From: Promerops cafer | Lineage: Eukaryota; Chordata; Aves; Passeriformes; Nectariniidae | Reading direction: 5' to 3' | DNA length: 64,000 nucleotides | NCBI GenBank assembly: GCA_013398275.1 | Contig: VZSE01009971.1 | Coordinates: 89,014-153,013, forward strand | Shown: positions 57,101 through 64,000 of the stretch, piece after piece | Layout of the letters: every line of letters starts with the position of its first letter | Numbering within the stretch: position 1 is the stretch's first letter | The notes under the pieces: model-generated | The model's input: the letters and a program-made list of their open reading frames with translations, nothing else | Told to the model about the DNA's origin: nothing | The model's database searches: none | Position numbers and translations under genes: made by a program

Positions 57101-58700
57101 TGTCCCTGCCCCTGTAAAGCTGGGGGGCACCTTCACAGTGGTGACAGAGAGTGGCACGGACAGTGTCCCCTTGTAAGTCCTGGACACCACACTGCAAATC
57201 ATCAAACTGCCCTTTTTTGTCCCTCTGGGAGAGCCAGATCCCAGCCTACAAGGCTGCCAGAGGGTCTGTCCTCCTAGAGACTGGAAGTTTGGCTTGGGCA
57301 CAGAGCAGGCAGCTCCTCACTCCCCACAAGACACAGATGTGGGGATTATTTTCCCCAAAGGTGGTTCTTGCCCAGCCTCCCCAATGGCTCTGCAGTGTAC
57401 CCAGATTAAAAACAGCCCTACAGAGAACAGAAGTCCCTTGGGAATCTCCCAGGCCTGGCCTGTAGGAAAGCTGTGCATCCTCAGAGACTCCTGCCAGCTT
57501 TGTTAGTGATTTCAGTAATACAGATGCAGAGAGCTGCAAGGGAGATGCCCCCACCCCCCTTTGCAGTGACAGTGCTCCCGATTTTAGCATCCTAAAGGGA
57601 TCCAGCTCCCCAGCAGCACTGGGATCTCTCTGGGATGGAGAAACAATCACGATCTTGACATGGCATCAAACCTCAGCTCCTCCTGTGCTGGGAATGAGGG
57701 TGGGATACCTGGTTCTAGGCCCTGAAGTGATCATCCCTTGGGCCTTGGATGTGCTGCTCCAGGCAGAGAATCCTCCACAGCCACGGATCCACAGCGAGAC
57801 CTTTTCTCCTGCAGGGCTGGCGGAATGCTGAGACTTGAGTTATGTTCTGACAGCTCCTGGCAGGGTGACCCGTGAGGGGGAGATTTCCTGGAGCTGGGTG
57901 CCAACATCCTGAGGCCAGTGGAGCAGGTAGGCAGGGTACTGGGTTTTGGCTCTGTAGGACCGATCCTATCCTCTGCTGTGGGAATGTTCTTCATCATTTT
58001 AGGTGAGGCTTGAAGGTGTGTGACTGAATACAGCCATCCAGAGATGGGGATGGGCCTGGTGTGCTCCCAGGTTAACTGCTGGGGAGGGTATTGACTTGGA
58101 AATTCTGCACTTGTAATTCCATGCATCACCCATTGATTTCTGTTAACAGCAGCCCTGTGGCTAGAGATCCATGTGTCTGCAAACACCAGTGGGAAACCTT
58201 GGAGTAAAACAGGTGACTGGGGGTTTTGGGGAGGGTAGAAAACCCCCAGCATCTGACTTGACTTTCATTTTAGCCCTTCTGACCGAACTGAGCTCCCCCA
58301 GGTGAGACCCAGACCCTCTGAGTGGCAAAACACTGGAGCAGAAGAGGGGAAGAGATCTGTGAGCTTTCAAAAAGTTGAAAAAGGCATGAGGTACAAAGCT
58401 CTCACTTCCTTCCAGAGGATCACATGCTTCTAAGCATGCGATGTTTTAGAGAAAAAAAATCTGTGGAGTGAGGAATTGGTGCCCCTTTGGGAAGGATTCT
58501 GGCTGGATCTCTGGCTCCCACCAGAGAGTTTTGGGTCTGTCATTGCAGCAGATCAGCAGTGTCAGGGCCTGCAGGCGGCTCTGCCAGCAGCTTCCTGACA
58601 GCATCCAAAGGGGAGGTGTCATGGCTGGAGTGTCTTTCCACCCCCTCAAACAGCCCTGCCAGCCCTTTGGATCTGTATCAGGACGATCCAGATAATGGGG
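54131..58700. other. Intergenic sequence, no supported gene
   Basis: About 4.6 kb that becomes gradually GC-richer to the right. Many short open frames reflect composition only. A (CTG)n run lies near 55562-55580. No exon with conserved protein content is recognised. Confidence 0.5.
55562..55581 (+). repeat. Short CTG microsatellite
   Basis: About six CTG units, ending CTGCAG. Confidence 0.8.
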
Positions 58701-59049
58701 ATGAGAGGGGGAGGCTGAGCTTTCCGCAGTGCTGGTGCTTTGGGGATGTGCAGCCCCGGCTCAGGCCAGCCCCATGCCATCCCTCGGTGTCCCTGGGGAG
58801 CACAGGGGGAAAGGAGTCACCCACGAAAAGCTCAGCTATCACTGAGCCCTTCCTGCCCTCTAGCACAGCTCTTCCCCTGCCAGGTGACAGCAAAGACAGA
58901 CCACGGCGTCCCCGTGCCCAGGCAGTCCTTTCTGAGGCCCTAATCTCTGTCCCGTCCCTCTCCCCCGTGCCCGCGGTCAGCAGCGGATGCTGGCGAGTCC
59001 CCCACGGCAGCAGCCAGCCCGCGGCAATGACGGGAGCAGGTCAGGCAGT

Positions 59050-59355
59050 GCCACCCTATACAAGCCTCTGCTCTCTGTGTGTGTGTGTGTGTGTGTGCAT
59101 CTAAGAGAGCTCCCGCTCTCCCTTCTCCCCCTTCCCTCTCTTTCCTATCCCCCCTCCTTCCAGCAGCTCTTGTTCTTTCCACGAGCTGCGGGGCTGGGCA
59201 GCGGGGGGAAGTGGCACAGTGCTGCTGCTCTCGAGGGGACAACCGTGGCCAGGCCGGGTCCCTCGCCCTCCCCGATGCACCGGGACCCCGCAGCCCCTCA
59301 GGGCCCCGACCAGCCATGTCCATCAAGCACCAAAAACCACGTAGCTGCAGCACAG
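59050..59355 (+). other. Candidate first exon of an unidentified transcript
   Basis: A TATA-like CCCTATACAAG (about 59054-59064) precedes a GC-rich, pyrimidine-rich leader. An ATG at 59316 in a moderate context (CAGCCATGT) opens MSIKHQKPRSCST and runs into a strong donor, CACAG/GTAAGAG, at 59356. I do not recognise the protein start, I found no convincing second exon before the window end, and the leader has short upstream open frames. It may equally be chance. Confidence 0.25.
59076..59097 (+). repeat. TG microsatellite
   Basis: Eleven perfect TG units, about 20 bp downstream of a TATA-like string. Confidence 0.9.
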
Positions 59356-62300
59356 GTAAGAGCCAGGAGGGCCTTGGAGGGTGATGCAAGGCCCCATGGT
59401 CCTTCCCTTGGCTGCATCGCTGGGGGAGGAGGGATTTTGACTTGTTCTGCCCCACTTTCCTGCGGGGAAGGACGACTCTGCAGGGTGGGAGGGGAAGGGT
59501 GCTGCTGGGATGTCACCCCTGTTAATGCCACTGCAGTGCTTCTCCCCGTGCATTAATCTTCCCGTGGCATCGTGTGAATGGTCAGAGGGACACAGGCACG
59601 GCTGGTCATTAATTAGCAGGCGGGGAAGGAGCAGCGTTTCTTAGGCTCAGCCCAGCCCTGGCTGGGGAGGAGCAGGACTGGTTCTGGAGTAATCTCCGTT
59701 GCAATGGGATTAGCGCTGCGCCTTTGATGCTGGGAGAAAACACCAGCCTGTGCTTGTGCCTGCACCTCTGAGATCTGCACCATCTTGGCATCTTCCCCCC
59801 GCCCTCCCCGCCCTGCTTTGCTACTGTTGTGGTTTTAAAATGGTGGATTGTGTTTGCTTTGAATATTTGGGTGTCTGTGACATTGTGACTGAGCGCTGGG
59901 GCTGAGCTGGTTAAAAATCAGACCAATTGGAGCGAAAAGAGACCGGGTTGGAGGCGAGAGAGCTGCGCTGAGCCGAGGCTGGAGCGAAAACTTGCAGAGA
60001 GCAGAGGCATGTGTGCTCTTTGGGGAAGAACCAGCTGGACTGGGGGGGTTTATTTTCCTCCTGCCGTGACTGTGGGGCTGCTGTAACACCCCCAGAGCGG
60101 TGAGGGTCAGCTCCTTGCTCTCCCATGGGTGGGGGAAATACACTGGTTATTTGGCACAGCTGACAAACACAAGGGGCCCCTTGTGCTGGCATCTTCTCCC
60201 CGTGGCTGATCGCGGCTGCTGTGCCCCATCCCAGAGGAATGCGGTCGAATTCCTCCATCTGGGGAGCCCACAGGTTGCATAATGATCGGGCTGAGCTTCC
60301 TCTGTCCTGCTGTGCTGCTCTCCTCTCGTCCCTGCAGCCAGAGCAGCGCTGGGATGAGCCTGGCCTGTCGCCCGGTCCCCCTTCCACGCGGCTCTGGGGA
60401 CATCGCCCATCTGGGCTTTAAGGGCTCTGGCTTTGGCAGAGCTCGGGGAGCATCTCTCTCCAGCCTGGCAGGACACGGGCACTGCTGGCAGCCACTGTCC
60501 CGAGGAGAAACTGGCGCTGGATGCAGCAGACATTTTAATGAAAGAACCACCGTGTGCTGGAGAAGCTCATCTCGCTCACCTCATTTATATTTTAGTTCAG
60601 GCTTCAGCAGCAGCCTCCAGAGGCAGATGAAAGAGAAATCCCGGCTCACCCTTGTGGCTAGCTCTGTTTGTATTTCATCCTACAAACACCCATGCGGTGT
60701 TTAAAGTTAAGCACGTGCTCAGGTGTTTTGCTGCGGTGGAATGACCTCCCCGTGGCACACTTGTGTATCCATGGAGCAGTAAATGGCCCCAGGAAATCCT
60801 TGCTGTGTGCCCTGGATGCCCTGCAGGCCCCAGTCTTTGGAATAACAGCGATAAGAGCAGAGCAGAAGCAGACCTTGTCCATCATAAATGCCTTTGGGGC
60901 TGCAACCCCGAGGTCTGGGGCTGATTTTTAACACTCAATAAACAGCTCGTTTGCAGTAGTCAGCTCACAGAACGCAGGCTGCTTGCAAGCACCTCGGATG
61001 ATCTCCCAGCAGAAAATTAACCTTATCTGTCAGCAAGCCTCGCTCCCTGGCCTGTGCTGAGCATCAGATCTCACTCAAACCCTGCGAGGGGATCACTGAG
61101 GAGCTCTGTCTGCCGGGGTGGATCTGCCCCAGCTCCCCAGCCACGCACAGAGCTGCGTTCCAGCCGCTGCCATATTGACAGCAGCAGCGACGCTGAAAGC
61201 TGGGAGGGCTCCAAGGCTGCACAGAGCAGCTCTGTGTCAGCTCCAATCCTTTCTGCCTCCCTGCTCCACACTCACAGCATCCTCCCCAACGCTCCTTTCC
61301 ACCACGGAGCTGCTTCTGGGCACGGCAGCACGTTTTCTCGGAGAACAATTATGAAATCGTAATAAAGTGCTTTAAAGGGGAAATCCTTCCCTTTGATTCC
61401 TGCCTGCCCTTCTCAGCCTGGAGCCTCCTGCCCTTCTTTGCTGTTGGTTTTGTGTCCTCCCTGTCCGGGAGGGAGCAGGGAGAGCAGTGGAAGCATCTGC
61501 TCTGCTGCAGCAACCACCGAGGCCAGGAGCCACAAGCATGGCCAGGAGACACTTCTGTCATTGACACAGGGGACAATTTAAATAGCTGCCACGCTCTCGA
61601 GCTAAGCCACGGACACATCTGCGGATCTTGCTTTATGTAACATTTTTATTTTTGAACCTATGCTTTCATTTTCAAGGGGACTTGGACTCGACGGGTGTCT
61701 CCCATCTCCTGCCCTGCCTCACTGAGCACATGTGAGGTGGTTTCCCTGATCCACCCCCATCCAGCTGCTTGGCCTCCTCACCTGTCCCTGAAACTCTGGC
61801 TCTCCTTGTTTCACCTTTTAGGATTTCCTCCCTGCCAGGCCTGACGTGGAGAATGATTTGAGGTTTAAGACGAATAGATAATTCAACTCCTTAAAAACAT
61901 TCTGAGCTTCATCTGTGGACATTTCCTGGTGTCCACATTACCTGAGATTTTTTTTTTTTTAGAAGGGAGTTCTGTTTGCAATTAAAATAAGTGGTTTGTT
62001 TTGTAGTTTAGCAAGTGATCTACACCAATCATAATTCCTTCCTTCCTAGTCAGTCACCTTGTGCTGGACCAAGTGTGCTTTCAGACACGCCAGCAGGGCA
62101 GCCTGGCACAGTGAGCAGAGTTGGATGCAAGTTGCAAGTAATTTCCTTCCAGGTTTAATTGCAAACAGTGCTGGAGAACAGCAATCCCTGGAGAGGGATT
62201 AATTAATTAATTACTAATCTGAATTCCCTTGGGGTTGGGCCCATATTGGTGTCACTCTGGAGTCTGGATAAATTTTGGATGACTATGAAGGTGAGCAAAT

Positions 62301-62499
62301 GGCATTTTATTCCTTCCAGTAGTCCAGCAAAAGCTCAAATCCCCCCTGGGTGACAGCAGTGTGGCTGCAGGTTTGTGCTGAGCCTAAGGCAGGCTTTGCC
62401 ATGCCTGAATTTGCAGCTCACCTGAATTCCCAGAGCCAGGACTACTGTGGGAGGCAGCCAGCCCCCTGTGATTGGCATTTTGCAGCCACAGAGCCTACA
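59356..62499. other. GC-richer intergenic or intronic sequence
   Basis: No coding exon recognised. A CCAAT-like CCAATTGG lies near 59925. Several open frames of 100-150 codons overlap on both strands at 59900-60700, as expected from GC content. Confidence 0.4.
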
Positions 62500-62590
62500 C
62501 AAAATCCCAGAATGGTCTGGATTGGAAGGAACCTTAAAGCTCATCGAGCTCCAGCCCCCTGCCATGGGCAGGGACACCTTCCTGTGGTAG
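62500..62590 (-). mobile_element. Short CR1 LINE 3' end
   Basis: Reversed CR1 terminus: AAATCCCAGAATGGTCTGG, ATTGGAAGGAACCTTAAAGC and CCCTGCCATGGGCAGGGACA. About 90 bp remain. Confidence 0.8.
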
Positions 62591-64000
62591 CTGAGCATCC
62601 TCTGGAAAGATCTCAGAGGCAACAGAGTGTCATGAAAACTCACCAGGGAATGACTTCACCTACGGGCACGTAGCTGCCCAGCACCACAGCAGAGTGAAGA
62701 AGAGCTTTTCTTGGCAGGAGGGAAAATCCTCTTGGACCAACAGGCTGTGAAAGCTTGAACGAGGCCCTTGGAGCATGGCACCAGCCAGGAGAGATGCTGC
62801 CAAAGACCCAGGAAAAACCACAAAGTCAAAACAACTGGAGCTGGTGGAGCTGTTTGGTCTGGATGAGGATTTTTGGATAAAAACTTTCTGAGGAATGATG
62901 GGTGGTCAAGACACCTGGAATAGGCAGGGAGGCATTGAAAAGGAAAAGGACCCTGGAGAGGGAGTTTAATGTGTGGGGAAGAGGCTGGCAAATTCCCTTC
63001 TGCCCTTCCACAGTGACAGCCAACACTCCCAATGCTGCACGTGTTCACTGCTTGTGTGTCTGCTGCTGCCAGGTTAGGGGGAAATTGCTTTAGAGTGATT
63101 TTTGGAGAGATTTAAATTTTTGGATGGGATTCAAGCCTAATATTGAAATGAGTTATTTTATTAAAAGCATTTAAATAGAAACTAAAGAGTGATCAGAAGC
63201 AGGGGGCTATTTTAGAAGGAATTTGCTATAAACCTACTGCACAGAAGCTTTCTAAAATATTACCCTGTAAAAACCCCATAATTCTCTTTATCTGCAATTT
63301 AATTACATTTCCTGTAGTGCCTGTGTCAGAACAGTTCACTTATTCTTGTTCTCTATTAACTCACACCTGCCCCAGGAAAAACTAGAAGGAGAAATTGTTG
63401 GCATTCCGAGTCATTTGTGCGTTATTCAGGATCTCACTGAGCTCACAAAAAGGGTCTAATGAGCTACTGGAGAAGTAGGAATTGGGGTTCTCACAGTGGT
63501 GATGGCTGTGAGATGTGGCAATATCTAAAACCGGTGTAAAAGCAGGGGGAGAAGTGGGAGCACTGGCATGATCCAGGGATTTGTCCCATCCGGTGTTAGT
63601 GGAGCAGAGTTTGATCTGTTTGGGACTGCAGCAAAGGCTCAGAGAATCTCAATAGTGGAGCAGAACCATCCAGAGCTGTGTGGACTGAACATTTTACTGA
63701 CCTCCTCCAGCCCACGATGTGTTTGTGGGTGAGAGCTGAGGGATGTCCTGGCTCTGTTATGAAAACCTTGTCACTTGTGACCCCGGCGGTGCCCAGAAGG
63801 AACCTGGGGGTGTGGAAATAATGTATTAAACCAAAAATGACACGTTGGAAGTTAAATTTGGCTTGGGTTTTGAGGCAAGGGCTGCAGCTGTTATTTAACT
63901 TGGACAAACCAGCCTGTGGTAACAGAGGCAGAGGATGGACCTCAACCTTTGCCTGTGGTTTAGAGGAGATTTTGCTGGCCATGAAATGCAGTGCTTGTCT
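62591..64000. other. Intergenic sequence to the window end
   Basis: No supported gene, RNA or named repeat. Confidence 0.5.

Noticed and set aside
58487..59104. 205-codon plus-strand open frame in the GC-rich block
   Set aside because: It ends in translated TG repeat, has low-complexity Ser/Pro composition, and overlapping frames are equally open.

Overview
The window is vertebrate nuclear DNA, most likely from a bird and probably a songbird. The evidence is long introns with GT-AG splicing, many truncated CR1 retroposon 3' ends (the dominant avian repeat), no Alu/B1/L1 sequence, and solo LTRs. The order KLHL20 > / < CENPL / DARS2 > is the same as on human 1q25. The species is inferred from these traits only.

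Layout. Positions 1-24,805 hold KLHL20 on the + strand. Its 11 coding exons give a 609-residue Cullin-3 adaptor (BTB-BACK-six Kelch blades), and a 3' UTR of about 2.3 kb ends at an AATAAA at 24,783. Any upstream 5' UTR exons and the promoter lie before the window. CENPL follows on the - strand (26,581-29,502), tail to tail with KLHL20. It has four phase-0 coding exons for a 337-residue centromere protein L. A GC-rich gap of 215 bp separates the start codons of CENPL and DARS2 and is a shared bidirectional promoter. DARS2 runs on the + strand (29,718-43,640) with 17 coding exons for a 626-residue mitochondrial aspartyl-tRNA synthetase. Every splice junction of the three genes was checked for GT/AG and reading phase, and all are open with no frameshift or internal stop, so the genes look intact.

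From about 44.4 kb to 64 kb I can support no protein-coding gene. This part holds CR1 fragments, one inverted solo LTR (53.2-54.1 kb), a decayed tRNA-derived sequence at 51.3 kb, and a GC-richer block (58.7-60.6 kb) with a TATA-like/first-exon-like arrangement whose gene I cannot identify. The GAS5 snoRNA host gene that follows DARS2 in mammals is not recognisable here.

The genes act in separate pathways: protein ubiquitylation (KLHL20), kinetochore assembly (CENPL) and mitochondrial translation (DARS2). The link between them is architectural: a shared CENPL/DARS2 promoter and convergent KLHL20/CENPL ends. The most distinctive non-genic signal is one family of solo LTRs present three times, each copy flanked by its own perfect 4-bp target duplication. 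One copy sits 10 bp downstream of a KLHL20 splice donor. I did not find a previously undescribed biochemical system.
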